Position numbers and translations under genes: made by a program. A model generated the notes under the pieces. It was not told the origin of the DNA. It saw only the letters and a list, made by a program, of their open reading frames with translations, and searched no databases. From the NCBI GenBank assembly GCA_949987565.1, contig OX465107.1, forward strand, positions 24,873,708 through 24,937,707: a stretch of 64,000 nucleotides of DNA, given 5' to 3'. Shown piece after piece: positions 22,494 to 36,532 of this stretch (positions within the stretch are counted from its first letter, which is position 1; the number at the start of each line of letters is the position of its first letter). The DNA comes from Luidia sarsii (Eukaryota > Echinodermata > Asteroidea > Paxillosida > Luidiidae).

Positions 22494-25328
22494 GATCACT
22501 GGTTTTACGTACATGTACTGCGTTTTACGTACCGGGTACATGTACTGTTTGTACATGTACATGTATGTACATGTATGAAAGTTGGTGCACTCTTTATAAC
22601 TGGTTTAAATAGTCTCTATACATTGTACATGTACATGTATCAGCTCTGATTATGATGTACTGTATACTTGCTTTACGATCTTCAAGGATTTTAGATTTTT
22701 AATTTTTTTTTAACAATGAGGTGACCTGAGCATTATTTCTGTACTTGAATCTGATGCAAACAGATGTGCCATGAAATAGGAAACCAATTGCCGCTGGACC
22801 AAAGGCCATCTCTCAATCTGAAAGGCCCTACAGTAGCTAGCTATCTCTGTCCAATACCTTGCCCTTTGAAATAATCAAACTTCATGAAAAACAATTGGCC
22901 AGTTTCATTATTCCTTTCATTTGTTTGCAATTCCATTTTGCTTTTGGGGTGTGTGTCTGTGTGTTTTTTCTTCTAACTAACAGCTGTCTGAAGAGATTGG
23001 TTTCCGTTTGATTGACCGAGTAGATTTCTAGGCAATCCATCATCGGTTTATGCTACCATAGACGGCTTCATCGATGGTAGTCCCTGATCAGATGCTGAGC
23101 AGTTGCCGACTAAAGGGTCCAATTTCATAGGATAGGAGACATTTTCTATGAAAGGGGGAAGGTTAGGGCTGAGAGGGAGGGAGGGAGATCGAGAGTTGTC
23201 AAATCCAGCCACAGAGTTGCCCAGTGTCGACTGAACTAATCAAAGGGTTGTACGTGTACAATGTAGGTAACTCAAAACTCGGGACTATGCTGAGATCCTT
23301 GGAGAAAGTTGACGGGAGAGCGCAGGCAGCTGCAGAACCAGTAAATGGGTCCACTGCTCTGCACGGCATGGCACGGCCGTCTTTGTCTTTTTGCTGTTGT
23401 CGAATAATAGACCAATTTCTCCCCCCCCCCAAAAAAAAAAAACTTTGAAAAGGCTTTTTTGGGAGGGGACAAATTTGGAAAAGAAGACTCTGAGCTACGT
23501 GCGTGTACATTGTACAATGTACATGAGCTACACCATGTACACCATGTACACATGCATCTACCGGTAGGCCTTAAATGGACACCTTCCCAAACAGTCAGTT
23601 ACTACACCTTTGCCAAGTCAGGGACACCACTCAGAAGCTTTTAACCATTAACTCCTGTACTTCTCCATGGATCACGGGAATACAGATACATACATGTACA
23701 TATGACATGTACATGTATGTATACATACATTGTACATGTACATGTACATACATGTACATGTACATGTAAACCTCTTTTGTACAGTACATGTACAGTACAC
23801 ACATTTACATTGTCAAGCGCTAACCCATACTGAAGGATGAGCAAACTCTCAAATCACATCAGACCACAACCCAGCGAACAGAGATTTCCCCACAAAACTG
23901 GACTTTGGTAAACTGTAAAATGTCCATAGGAACCTTTGTCAATTAGTGATGTCATAAGATGCACTAGCATGCACTCTGCATTCAATGCTGCACCAATCTA
24001 AGATATTTAAAAGGTTCCCTCCACATACAACCACAATGCACACGAGTATGCCTCCGCAAGGAATCCAAGAATTAGTGCGCTTGCAGGCGGTCATCCGACA
24101 AAACTACACCGACTATTTTTTTTCAAAGAATATCGGGCAGCAAGATTGAGAGTACATCCTTCTCCCTGCATATCTGTAGTTGAATTCAATTTAGGCGATT
24201 AAATGCCACGGTCCAGGGGAAGAAGGGGAGGGGAAGGGAGGATTCAGGACTAAGGGCGGATAGTTGAAACTTTTAAAGGTTTTTTTCTTCTTCTTTCCTT
24301 ACCACTTTTAACAAGCCGCAATGTCCTTTTGCCTCCTTTCCTTTATTGAAATCACATCTGTTTTTTTTTCTTTCGTTTTTGTCTGACAAGTCATTGCTGG
24401 GAATAGCCACAACAGCATACCCCCCCCCCCCTTCCTTCCCTCGGATCATCTGCCCGCTGAGATGCAGGACACGCATGCCGACTTCCCTTAACAGGGCCCA
24501 GAGCATGGACCCACATGTGCCGGCGTGAAACCCAATAGTCGTTTAATTGTGGAGGGGGAAGGCAACATGGACGGTTCCCTTCACAGGAATACATGACAGT
24601 GGAAAAAAGGGCTAAATTCCTGTACATGTATCATACATACACAGGATTTTGAGATTCTTGATTCCCACAATTTCTCAGAAATAGAAGATCACTTGAGCAT
24701 AGGATTGCTCTGGTACAATGCGTGTGCCGATGAATTTCATGCGTAGTTCTGCCGTGCGTGTAATTTCGTGTAAAGTACAGCGGGGGATTAGGACCTTGTG
24801 CAACAGTAGGGACAATGGGAAAAGGAGGAAGTGCAGCTGAACGTATGAAGTCAAAGAGATAATTAAAAAAACGGAAAAATTTTTACTTTTGAAGAAAAAG
24901 AAATGCATACATGTACATATGTACACGGTACTTTGGACAAACATGTATTATGATCATTGCCTGTGGCAGTAACGGCCCATGGGAAGGAACAGAAATCCTA
25001 AGGGATGACAACAAATCTTTCTTTTCCAAAGTACAGCAATCAAGGTAATCGGGGAATAGGAAAAGTTACATGTGTACAAACTCCACCATGTCCACAAGAA
25101 ACATATTCAACCAAACAATTTGTATAGGTCTACATGCATGTCCATGTAATGTACATGTACATGTTGATGTACTGTACATGGACAATGTACCTGCCATGCC
25201 TGTTGCATACAGTGCTTCAATATCAAACTCTGGATTCATGCAAAAGAGATTACACTCGTCGGCAGGAACCACAAAACCAGTCCAATTACCGCAAATTGAT
25301 TTTCTGTCAAACCGGCTCTGGGTTTCTG

Positions 25329-25400
25329 ACGAGGGGGAGGGGGGAGAGGGAGAGAGGAAGGAGGGAGAGAGGAAGGAGGGAGAGAGGAAGGAGGGAGAGG
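25329..25400. repeat. 15-bp GA-rich tandem repeat
   Basis: Three and a half units of AGAGAGGAAGGAGGG within a purine tract. Confidence 0.7.
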
Positions 25401-27254
25401 GACCAATCCCAACGATGAGAGCGTCTCGCAGAAAGAAGTGGGCACTTTTTAAGAAGACTGAGCAGCGAGCGAAAAAGGTCAGCCAGCGATGGCAAAATTA
25501 AAATTTGGATTTGCCAACCCCCAAAAAGGCAATGTTAGGGTTGGATGGTGGAGTAGGTTACCGGTGTTGTTTGTTTTACATGGACGTGATAGGCATCTAT
25601 AGGCACTTGGGGATGATGGGGACCAGTCACTGACCCTGGGTTTTGAAGCGTGACAGAATCGATGCCGGCAGAGTGCAACTGGGTGGTCATTGTTATTTAC
25701 GCTGAGTTTATTGACCTTGCTAGCTGAATGCCCCCCCCCCCAAACAAGGCAAGTTCATTCCTACCGAAGATCTGAAGCACGAGAGCTGAAAACAAGGGTC
25801 CCATTGATATAAAGAACATACAGATACATTGTCGTGTAAACATGGTAAAAGTGTATTCCTGTCACCAGATCGCACATGTCCTGTGTGCTTCGTGACAGTT
25901 GTTAATGTCATTGTCTGCCATAACATTAATTAATGAGCTTGACAGTTTGAACGTCCAGTGCATCCTTCTCTTCACCAACAGTGCAGCAATTTAACAATTC
26001 GTAATGCACGCTTGACATTAACTAACAAGCTTTCCATGAAGCACACGCCAAGATGGAGATCAGTATCACTTTGTGGTGGACAAGAACACTTGTAAGCATC
26101 TCATTAAAAGACAGGCAAAAATACAACATGTACATAAAATAAAATCAAAGCGCTATTTTCAAAACGCACCTTTTATGCTGCACGGATGGATTTGCTAATC
26201 AAGTAAAAAACACCACGATATACGTCACAGCTACATGTACAGCAACTCTTGGATTCAGATGAATAAAATCAGGTCTACCCTATTTTTATTTTTTTTGGAC
26301 ATGTTGGAAGAGGGAAGATTGTCTATGCAAAAGGCATGAGATGGCCTATCCTGATTAAATCGTGCACAGGTCATCAAATCGCCGGTGATTCAAAGCTCCA
26401 AACCAGAGGAGGTCAGCCACTGAGTGATGGAGGCATGGAATGGGGGTGGAGGGATGGGGGAGGGATTGGGACGTGCATGTCAATGAAAAGTCTCCAGGTG
26501 CATGTACAGGTACATGTACAGGTACGGCCCAGCACCGCAATGGGTGTGACGCATGCACCGGTGCCATTCACTTGAGGTTCAAGTGCGGGGAAATCCTCCT
26601 GCTTACGGCCACCGATGAAAAAGACGATTAACCTCTCAGTGGAAAGAGGGATTTGCATTTGCCAAAAACAAAAGAAATTCTTAGTTTCAGGAGCTTCAAA
26701 TTTATTGTCTTCTTTGTTGGTGAGGGTCACTTTGGCATTTGGGGGAAAGGTTCAACTTTCATAAACATTTTTCATGATTTATGGCGATGTTTTATGTGAA
26801 GGAGGGCAAGTTATGAGCTTCACTTTGCCATGATTTGTTTCTGTACTACATGTACATAATGTAGGTGCTTCACTTTTGGAGCTACACCTGTACATGTACA
26901 TGTATTGTCCAAACATGGCTGGAGTATTAGGCATGTTTTTGTTAACCCGCAATTAAAAAGAACACCGAGTGGACCAAAATAAGTACAATTTTGGTTCTGG
27001 GGGATTCTTAAGGAGTGCAATTAATGTTGAACAGCAAATTTGTTTTCAATCTTTGATGGTCCGGTCCAAGAGCGTGCAGTATTGACAAGTAAATACTGCA
27101 GGGTAGTAATAAGTAGTATTGTTCCTGAATATACCGTACATGTACATGTAAGGCCTTCAGCACCGGCATTGCATGTAAGATTCAAGTACCGGTAAACCAA
27201 AAACATAAATCAAAATTGCAATTTGACTCGATAAGTAATCGGTAATGAAGACCA

Positions 27255-27360
27255 GGAGTGGATTTCACAAAGCCTTACGATGCATCGTAACTCAACTTAC
27301 AATGGATAACCCAGTGATAGGCCATATGGTTTGTGTGCATTGCTCCTCTTCCTAAACTGT
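27255..27360. repeat. dispersed TTACGATGCATCGTAA element fragment
   Basis: GGATTTCACAAAGCCTTACG and ATGCATCGTAACTCAACTTA, related to the duplicated copies at 34930-35235. Confidence 0.6.
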
Positions 27361-29359
27361 CATACAGTAACTACCCCATTTTCAGATGCCATGTAATAGG
27401 AAGCACAACTATTTTTTATTGACCTTATGAACTGCAGCACATGTAGAGCCTACATGTAGACCTACACTCTGCAAGGATCGCACTGAAATCTTCACACCTT
27501 AATCACTGTAAACCTGGCCACATCAGTTCAGGCATTAAAGTGGATGCTGCTTTTCATATGCACGTTCATTTAAAACAAAAGGGAGACATTTTGACAACTT
27601 TGGAAATCTGTTGACCTGTCAAATCCATCAACCTGTCTTCAAAAGGGGGGGGGGATGAGATGGCAGGTTTTAAGAAGGAGATGCTTCAGCTGCCTCTGAT
27701 GAGAATGCGCATATTATTTCTTTCCGGAGGTCGAGTCTCGGCTGAGGAAAAGCTCAGCCTCTAGGGGGACCGGGTCTGTTTGAAAACGGAACGCCCCGGC
27801 TTCTTCTCTAGAAGCCAGTCCCACTTCAAACGGTCAGTGGTCAACCACCGGCAAAAGCCTCCACTTCATCCTCGGTCATATCTTGACCTTTTCCGGGCCA
27901 AATTCCATGAGCAAGGAAGAGAGGAGGATGCGAGTCGCAGGGGGGGGGGGAGGGAGTGGACCCAAGAGAGAAAGAGTCAAGAAAGGCATCTCATGAAAAA
28001 AAGAACAGAAAAACCAACGAGTCGATCCTTCCTCTCCCTCCCCTTTCCCTCTAAACCCCGGTGCCTTCTTTCGTAGAAGAGTCCCGGAATTGACAGGAGA
28101 TCTGGGGTTTGAAAGGGGTCAGCGGTGCCGCCAGCCCCCCCCCCCATGGTCACATGAATCAGTGGTCTGTTGTGGTGTGACAGTGGGGTAGGCAGCTTCA
28201 TGGCCACTCTTGGCCTCTTGTATGGGGGACCAGCAAAGCACTAGACGGCGTCTGGTGAACAGACCTCCAGCCCTTGGGTGCAACAGACTAGATGATGAAG
28301 GCTATGATTTGTGAGGAGGGGGAGGCCAGATGGGCCATTTCTTTGTTTACATTTGCTTGTTGTTGTTGCTTGTTGTTGTTGTTGTTAGTAGAGAGGTTTC
28401 ACAAGTGAACGGATACGGTGAGTGCAATGGAATGGAAGCGTCATCAATTATGACTCATACGTTACTATCAGCTAAACATGTGGACAACACGGACATCTCC
28501 GATAGATAAACGTATACGTAAAAGTACATGTACATGTACACACACATGTACGTGTATCTGACCACATGCGAAAATTCTCTAATATTACCCTCTTAGAACT
28601 TCAACTTCCATGCAAAGTGTAATTACACACACATGTACTACTACAAGTGCACAATTTTTAATCAATCTGTCAATCAAATTTCACCCAAAATGCTGTATAA
28701 TTTACATGTACCGGTATACAAACACTTGTTACAATGCATACTGTAACAAGACCATCACATACATGTACATGTACCGGCACTGTACATGTACTTTACATGT
28801 ACCGGCACCGTACATGTACTGTACCGTATATATGTACCAGATGAATCCTATTATTTCTTTAAAATTGTGGGAATTCATCAATAAGGTCCAAATGTAAAAG
28901 ACTTCAACCACTTTTCACAGCGCATATTAATAAATGAAAAAACATGTATGCACAGGAACATTTTAACATAATGTCCAAGTGCTGCACATACAGTACATGT
29001 GAAGTCAAATAGGAGCATTGACATGTACATGTACAATGTAGTTTTCTATTCCTTGAGTTAGAATCTTGACAGTGGTCTGAATAAACCAGCCAGGTCTTTG
29101 CCTATAGAGGGCGCTATAACACTCTGACAACAGTGTCTCAAGGCACTGTCCCCATAAGCACGTACCAATAGAGGGAGCTACACAGCTTCAGTGGTTATGC
29201 TTTTTCCTCCTCTTTTTTCCTCTGAGATTTCCTCAGTTAACGTGATGGAATAATTACCACCGTCCTGCTTTTTTGAGAACATGCCCTCAACAGATGCCAT
29301 GTCTACACTTGACATCATGATACATGAGTGAGATACTTGAGTGAGGCTATTTGGTTTAT

Positions 29360-30183
<824 letters not shown>

Positions 30184-30305
30184 TCAATTTTTTTTTTTTG
30201 CATGTCTAACTTGGTGGTGTAAAAGGGTTCTTGCAAAAGAGTAGTGTATGAGGTCACCCAGAATGAAGTGTTAGTGGATGTCCATCATGGGGGCATGCTT
30301 CATAC

Positions 30306-30429
30306 CTCTGCTCCGATGAGACAATCTGGGCCTTGCCCACTGCGGCCATCATCTTGCCGGCCCTGGTCTTGTCTTGTGTGCTCTGCGCCTTGAGGAACCT
30401 CCCCATGGCATTCTCCTCCTGAGACAGTG
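30306..30429 (-). CDS. ICA1: ICA1 coding exon 5, AH domain
   Basis: The exon has 124 nt, phase 1 in and phase 2 out (donor CAGAG/GTATGA). After splicing it gives C-A-L-S-Q-E-E-N-A-M-G-R-F-L, then Q-D-K-T-R-A-G-K-M-M and S-S-E-Q-R. These are nearly invariant ICA69 motifs (human L-S-Q-E-E-N-E-L-G-K-F-L and Q-D-K-T-R-A-G-K-M-M). The acceptor is GCATGCAG. An AC dinucleotide run and then a 2.4-kb array of 70-bp repeats begin within about 60-120 bp upstream of it. Confidence 0.95.
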
Positions 30430-30486
30430 CTGCATGCGCCCAGGAAGAAATCAAACAAATGGCTGATCAGAGACGGAGTTGGATTG

Positions 30487-30508
30487 CACACACACACACA
30501 CACACACA
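30487..30508. repeat. (AC)n microsatellite
   Basis: CACACA run, about eleven dinucleotides, between ICA1 exon 5 and the 70-bp array. Confidence 0.9.
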
Positions 30509-30552
30509 AGAACAGTGAAGCTGTCATGGCTCAGTATTGCATCACAACCCAA

Positions 30553-33007
30553 ACATACCCCAACCCAGTACCCACCCCACTCATCCCTACCCACCCCCAT
30601 CCAATGCCAGTCCACTCCTATTCCATACCCCAACCCAGTACCCACCCCACTCATCCCTACCCACCCCCATCCAATGCCAGTCCACTCCTATTCCATACCC
30701 CAACCCAGTACCCACCCCACTCATCCCTACCCACCCCCATCCAATGCCAGTCCACTCCTATTCCATACCCCAACCCAGTACCCACCCCACTCATCCCTAC
30801 CCACCCCATCCAATGCCAGTCCACTCCTATTCCATACCCTAACCCAGTACCCACCCCACTCATCCCTACCCACCCCCATCCAATGCCAGTCTACTCCTAT
30901 TCCATACCCTAACCCAGTACCCACCCCACTCACCCTTACCCACCCCCATCCAATGCCAGTCCACTCCTATTCCATACCCCAACCCAGTACCCACCCCTCA
31001 TCCCTACCCACCCCCATCCAATGCCAGTCCACTCCTATTCCATACCCCAACCCAGTACCCACCCCACTCATCCCTACCCACCCCCATCCAATGCCAGTCC
31101 ACTCCTATTCCATACCCCAACCCAGTACCCACCCCACTCATCCCTACCCACCCCCATCCAATGCCAGTCCACTCCTATTCCATACCCCAACCCAGTACCC
31201 ACCCCACTCATCCCTACCCACCCCCATCCAATGCCAGTCCACTCCTATTCCATACCCCAACCCAGTACCCACCCAACTCATCCCTACCCACCCCCATCCA
31301 ATGCCAGTCCACTCCTATTCCATACCCCAACCCAGTACCCACCCAACTCATCCCTACCCACCCCCATCCAATGCCAGTCCACTCCTATTCCATACACCAA
31401 CCCAGTACCCACCCAACTCATCCCTACCCACCCCCATCCAATGCCAGTCCACTCCTATTCCATACCCCAACCCAGTACCCACCCAACTCATCCCTACCCA
31501 CCCCCATCCAATGCCAGTCCACTCCTATTCCATACCCCAACCCAGTACCCACCCCACTCATCCCTACCCACCCCCATCCAATGCCAGTCCACTCCTATTC
31601 CATACCCCAACCCAGTACCCACCCCACTCATCCCTACCCACCCCCATCCAATGCCAGTCCACTCCTATTCCATACCCCAACCCAGTACCCACCCAACTCA
31701 TCCCTACCCACCCCCATCCAATGCCAGTCCACTCCTATTCCATACCCCAACCCAGTACCCACCCAACTCATCCCTACCCACCCCCATCCAATGCCAGTCC
31801 ACTCCTATTCCATACCCCAACCCAGTACCCACCCCACTCATCCCTACCCACCCCCATCCAATGCCAGTCCACTCCTATTCCATACCCCAACCCAGTACCC
31901 ACCCCACTCATCCCTACCCACCCCCATCCAATGCCAGTCCACTCCTATTCCATATCCCAACCCAGTACCCACCCAACTCATCCCTACCCACCCCCATCCA
32001 ATGCCAGTCCACTCCTATTCCATACCCCAACCCAGTACCCACCCAACTCATCCCTACCCACCCCCATCCAATGCCAGTCCACTCCTATTCCATACCCCAA
32101 CCCAGTACCCACCCCACTCATCCCTACCCACCCCCATCCAATGCCAGTCCACTCCTATTCCATACCCCAACCCAGTACCCACCCAACTCATCCCTACCCA
32201 CCCCCATCCAATGCCAGTCCACTCCTATTCCATACCCCAACCCAGTACCCACCCAACTCATCCCTACCCACCCCCATCCAATGCCAGTCCACTCCTATTC
32301 CATACCCCAACCCAGTACCCACCCCACTCATCCCTACCCACCCCCATCCAATGCCAGTCCACTCCTATTCCATACCCCAACCCAGTACCCACCCCACTCA
32401 TCCCTACCCACCCCCATCCAATGCCAGTCCACTCCTATTCCATACCCCAACCCAGTACCCACCCCACTCATCCCTACCCACCCCCATCCAATGCCAGTCC
32501 ACTCCTATTCCATACCCCAACCCAGTACCCACCCAACTCATCCCTACCCACCCCCATCCAATGCCAGTCCACTCCTATTCCATACCCCAACCCAGTACCC
32601 ACCCAACTCATCCCTACCCACCCCCATCCAATGCCAGTCCACTCCTATTCCATACCCCAACCCAGTACCCACCCCACTCATCCCTACCCACCCCCATCCA
32701 ATGCCAGTCCACTCCTATTCCATACCCCAACCCAGTACCCACCCCACTCATCCCTACCCACCCCCATCCAATGCCAGTCCACTCCTATTCCATACCCCAA
32801 CCCAGTACCCACCCAACTCATCCCTACCCACCCCCATCCAATGCCAGTCCACTCCTATTCCATACCCAAACCCAGTACCCACCCAACTCATCCCTACCCA
32901 CCCCCATCCAATGCCAGTCCACTCCTATTCCATACCCCAACCCAGTACCCACCCCACTCATCCCTACCCATCCCCATCTTACATGTATGCCAATCCACTC
33001 CTATTCC
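30553..33007. repeat. 70-bp minisatellite, about 35 units
   Basis: Unit with CCAACCCAGTACCCACCCCA, CTCATCCCTACCCACCCCCA, TCCAATGCCAGTCCACTCC and TATTCCATACC. The period is exactly 70 bp from 31021 on; the first seven units carry small indels. A single C/A difference (CACCCCACTC or CACCCAACTC) alternates in blocks. The sense strand of ICA1 is G-rich here (GGGTGGGTACTGGGTTGGGG). Since 70 is not a multiple of three and no frame has a stop, a spurious 849-codon frame runs through it. Confidence 0.97.
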
Positions 33008-33675
33008 GGGTTGAATGAACGTGTTTAGAGACAAATAGGATGACAACGTGATTGTGGAGTAGTTTCCAATATGTACATGTACTTGGATGGTAAGATATCA
33101 TCAAAATGTACATGTGTCTGCTGTGCATGATTTGAATGTAGATACACAGTACACAGTACAATACATGGTACAATATTTAATAAAATTGTAATATTGTCTT
33201 CCCTCACTAAAATAATAAATTTTAGAAGTACACGTATAAAATCTAATTTGAGGTTGTATACATGTAGATAAAAATCAATTATGTTCCATAAAAACAAGAA
33301 GTACTGAATTAAAAACAAAATTAACATCTGAATGTGCATAGACAGATGGATGGTCGGATGGTTGGATGGAGAGAAATCGGTTTTACATGTACTGTACATG
33401 TACATTGTACATAGGCTCACACTGCTTTGCAGCTCGCCAAAAAGAAGCAAACTTGTAGTCCTAGGAATTACCCTATTCCTCCTATGTTGTTATGCTTCTG
33501 AGGATTGATTTCACCAAAGAAAAGATGAATTCAACGCATGTCAACTACTATAGTGAGATGGCTGAAGTTCGCTGAACTCCTCTTAACTGACATCCTAGTC
33601 TCATGAGAGGGGAAGTCAGCCGGAATGGCTTCGGAATAAAAGTTCTTTGCATATTCCTGGATACTGACGACTTAC

Positions 33676-33748
33676 CGCATAAGTTATCTTGGAATTTCTC
33701 TATAATTCTCAGCAGGTCCATGCATGTTTTCTGTATTGATCTAAACAC
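33676..33748 (-). CDS. ICA1: ICA1 coding exon 4, AH domain start
   Basis: The exon has 73 nt, phase 0 in and phase 1 out (donor TGCG/GTAAGT). It encodes V-F-R-S-I-Q-K-T-C-M-D-L-L followed by I-I-E-K-F-Q-D-N-L-C. The human counterpart reads L-F-H-S-I-Q-R-T-C-L-D-L. This is the first helix of the Arfaptin-homology domain. The acceptor has a long pyrimidine run (TTTTTCTTCTTTTTCAG). A 23-base poly-T tract on the plus strand lies about 40 bp beyond the acceptor. Confidence 0.95.
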
Positions 33749-33782
33749 CTGAAAAAGAAGAAAAACACAACAATTTTGTGGA

Positions 33783-33808
33783 ATGTGATTTTTTTTTTTT
33801 TTTTTTTA
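33783..33808. repeat. poly-T tract near ICA1 exon 4
   Basis: Roughly 20 T in a row on plus, about 40 bp upstream of the exon 4 acceptor on the sense strand, where it reads as poly-A. Confidence 0.8.
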
Positions 33809-34227
33809 ATGCAAGATTGCCCAAAACAAGGCTGAAAAGCCACTCAAGGTTAAGGGCTAGAGAAAGAAGGAGATAGAGAGGGACTCAGGAAGGCTGGAGA
33901 TAGGAATTAACATTCCTTTTAAAAATGGCAAGATCGTAGGCAGGGGGAAAGCAAGAACCAGGAAGGGAATTCCAGATGGAGGCAGAACGAGGGAAGAAGC
34001 TGTTCTGATCGGTGGAATCAATCAAATCGATTCAAGACGTGTACACATATTCAAACTGTGTTAGTTCTAACGCATTTCTGTTTTTGTACCAGTCCGAAAT
34101 CTCATCTGAGATCATTGATGAAGGCCATTGCATGGTTCATTGGCAATACAATCAGGAGGAAAAACAGGGTCTTTATGAACACATTTTCTGGAAATCAGAG
34201 GAAAGGGAAACTGACTAGAAAATTAGC

Positions 34228-34365
34228 AAAGAAAAGTTGACTGCAACGGAAGCTGAACCCGAGACCTCTTGCTTTTAACAGAACTCTAACCACCTGAGCT
34301 ACATGTATCCTGGACAGTGACCTAGATGAGGGCCTTCCCATAGAGTCAGCTACCTTTGCCAGAGG
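34228..34365 (-). mobile_element. family B SINE head, reverse
   Basis: AAAAGTTGACTGCAACGGAA, GCTGAACCCGAGACCTC, then CTAACCACCTGAGCTACATG. The normal TATCCAGCCC is replaced by TACATGTATCC. Confidence 0.65.
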
Positions 34366-34550
34366 GTGGTGGTGATAGTGTGAGGTATTCAACCATTACG
34401 TCCACAATATGCAAAAATGTTGCAAACTGTTTACTGACTAAAATTACCCCAAACATTTGGATGGCCTGAAGAGAAATATGATTGAAGCCTAAGCCTGGGA
34501 CTTAAGCCTTCATTTTGTGACTGAGCATCGAAAACCAAACTTATGCGTAC

Positions 34551-34743
34551 CTCCAACTTAGCATCCAGTTCCGAGTCGCCGGCCACCACAAACTCATCCT
34601 CCTTGCGGCCTAGCTTCTTGATGACGGCCTGCTTGGTCACCCAGTACTGCTTCTGGACGCGGTTGGCCACCGACTTGCCCGACTGCTGCTGCTGCTGGAC
34701 GTGACGGTCGTAGGCGGACGACGAATAGCCTCCCGAGTCCCAG
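34551..34743 (-). CDS. ICA1: ICA1 coding exon 3, N-terminal helix before the AH domain
   Basis: The exon has 193 nt, entering in phase 2 and leaving in phase 0 (donor GAG/GTACGC). It encodes residues about 16-80 and opens with W-D-S-G-G-Y. A run of five glutamines follows, encoded by a CAG repeat that is absent from the human protein as I recall it. Then comes the conserved block ANRVQKQYWVTKQAVIKK and the acidic D-S-E-L-D-A-K-L-E end. This matches the human segment with V-N-K-M-Q-Q-R-Y-W-E-T-K-Q-A-F-I-K and D-A-D-L-D-A-K-L-E. The acceptor CTTTCCTCAG is clear. Confidence 0.95.
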
Positions 34744-34929
34744 CTGAGGAAAGATGAGCAACGGGCAAAGGTTCGGTGAAATCAAGGAATGCTGAAGGAG
34801 AGGTTCAACCTTTGTCTGTCCAGTGATTGGTTTCATCAAACTCATTGTGACTTACGATCAATCACAAGTCGATAGGAGATACACAGAAACCATACGACTT
34901 ATAAAAATAGGTCATCAATTGTACCGGTA

Positions 34930-35235
34930 CATGTGAGTGGAGTAACGATTTATGGTAAGGCTTTGTGAAATTGTGAAATCCCCATGGAGTAGATTTCACT
35001 AAGCCTTATTATGCATCGTAACGCAACTTACGATGGATTACATGTTGTAAGTTGAGTTAGGATGCATTGTAAGGCTTTGTAAAATCCCCACCTGGAGTAG
35101 ATTTCACTAAGCCTTATTACGATGCATCGTAACGCAACTTAAGATTGATAACCCATCGTAGGTTGTGATAGGCTGTATGGTTTCCTTACATCGCTCATAG
35201 TCTTACGATTGGTCGTAAGTTATGATGAGTTTGGC
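34930..35235. repeat. duplicated inverted-repeat element with GATGCATCGTAA
   Basis: GTAGATTTCACTAAGCCTTA followed by ATGCATCGTAACGCAACTTA occurs at 34988 and 35097, interleaved with the reverse form (AGGATGCATTGTAAGGCTTT). Looks like a nested or duplicated MITE; a related piece lies at 27255-27360. Confidence 0.65.
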
Positions 35236-36532
35236 AAAATCGACTGCAGGGATGATCATCTTCCTACGGTAAGTGAGCAGATTTGCAAAATTTTGTCACA
35301 ATTTCATGCACTGTTGACGATATACATCATATATGCTGAAGTCGTATTCAGATGATAAAGCCATAGAGCTGCATGGTATGACTTGAGGAAGAATGTTGAG
35401 ATTACAATTGGATGAGACTTGTACTTTGATTTGACTGTACGGCATAGACCACCTAGATGTAGCAGTGACTGTATGGTTAAGAGTCTCCTGCACATGGGTG
35501 CATATGTATTCAAGCAAAACAGTGAGAGTGCATAATGTACAGCACTATACATTTACAAGCAAGTCAGGAAAGACAATTCCCTATATCAAATTACAAAATT
35601 GACTGAAAATGGTCAATACACTTATAAATGCATGTGTGCATGTACAGTCGTGTATAGGGTCCTGCAAATGTGGCAACACAATAAGTCCAGATGAATTGCA
35701 TGGGTGGTTGGAGTAACTGTGTTGAAGGCGTTAAGACCAGTCATGTAGACTGATACCCAACTGGTAAAATACTTACTGATCTTGAATTACAAATGTACAC
35801 GCTAACACAAAATAGGAACATTTGAGGCAGTAGAATGTTTGGCCTTTTGAAAAAAAGCTGTGTCTCGTGGTGCCACCCGAGTGCACGATGAGAGGCAGAT
35901 GCACACACAGCCCAAAGCGTTGGGTTACATACAGGTACGGCTTTTCTCAGAGCCATACTCACTCTCAAAAGAACGCACAAGGCGTCACCCCAAACTTTAA
36001 TACTGAACATTGTGAATTCAAAAGTAATGCAAAGCTGATTTCAAGTGACCACAATACAAATCTCAACAATTTAAAGGGCCTGATCTCGTCCTGATGTTTT
36101 GATCCAAGCAGAACCTTGTTCAAAGACAGTAGACAGTAGACATGGGAGCCATTTAAATTTGTAACATTGCGATTTGCGAATCCAGTATTTGTACAGTACA
36201 TGTACATGGCACTGTACTCTTTACGGGTAAAACTAAATGTTTCACTACATTTCCAAACATCACATAAACTGTGCAAGTACCATATGTACATGTACCCATG
36301 ATATACATACTGATGTTGTTGGAACAGGAAATCACACATTGTATTGACACAACATGTATACTGGTATGTAATGTACATGTACATGTAGCAGTCAATTATG
36401 CAAGCAGCAACGAAAAGAACTTAGCAAGGTCAAAAATTTGGCATTTGAATAAAATGTAGATTAGTCGACAAATTGCATGTACATGTACATTGGGATGTAC
36501 ATGTATATTGTACAACCTGTATAAAAGTAAAT

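Larger units (their letters stand above)
21000..29340. other. ICA1 intron between exons 6 and 7, no nested gene seen
   Basis: About 9.4 kb with ACATGTAC tracts, homopolymer runs (for example G at 27647-27654), a GTT run at 28359-28387 and fragments of dispersed repeats. The 27.72-28.08 kb stretch is GC-richer, but no protein family was recognised in it. Confidence 0.45.

Noticed and set aside
30479..33028. 849-codon open frame (with 665- and 617-codon frames alongside)
   Set aside because: It is the 70-bp minisatellite read in rotating frames. All three plus frames are open because the unit has no stop; there is no start context, domain or splice support, and it lies antisense in an ICA1 intron.
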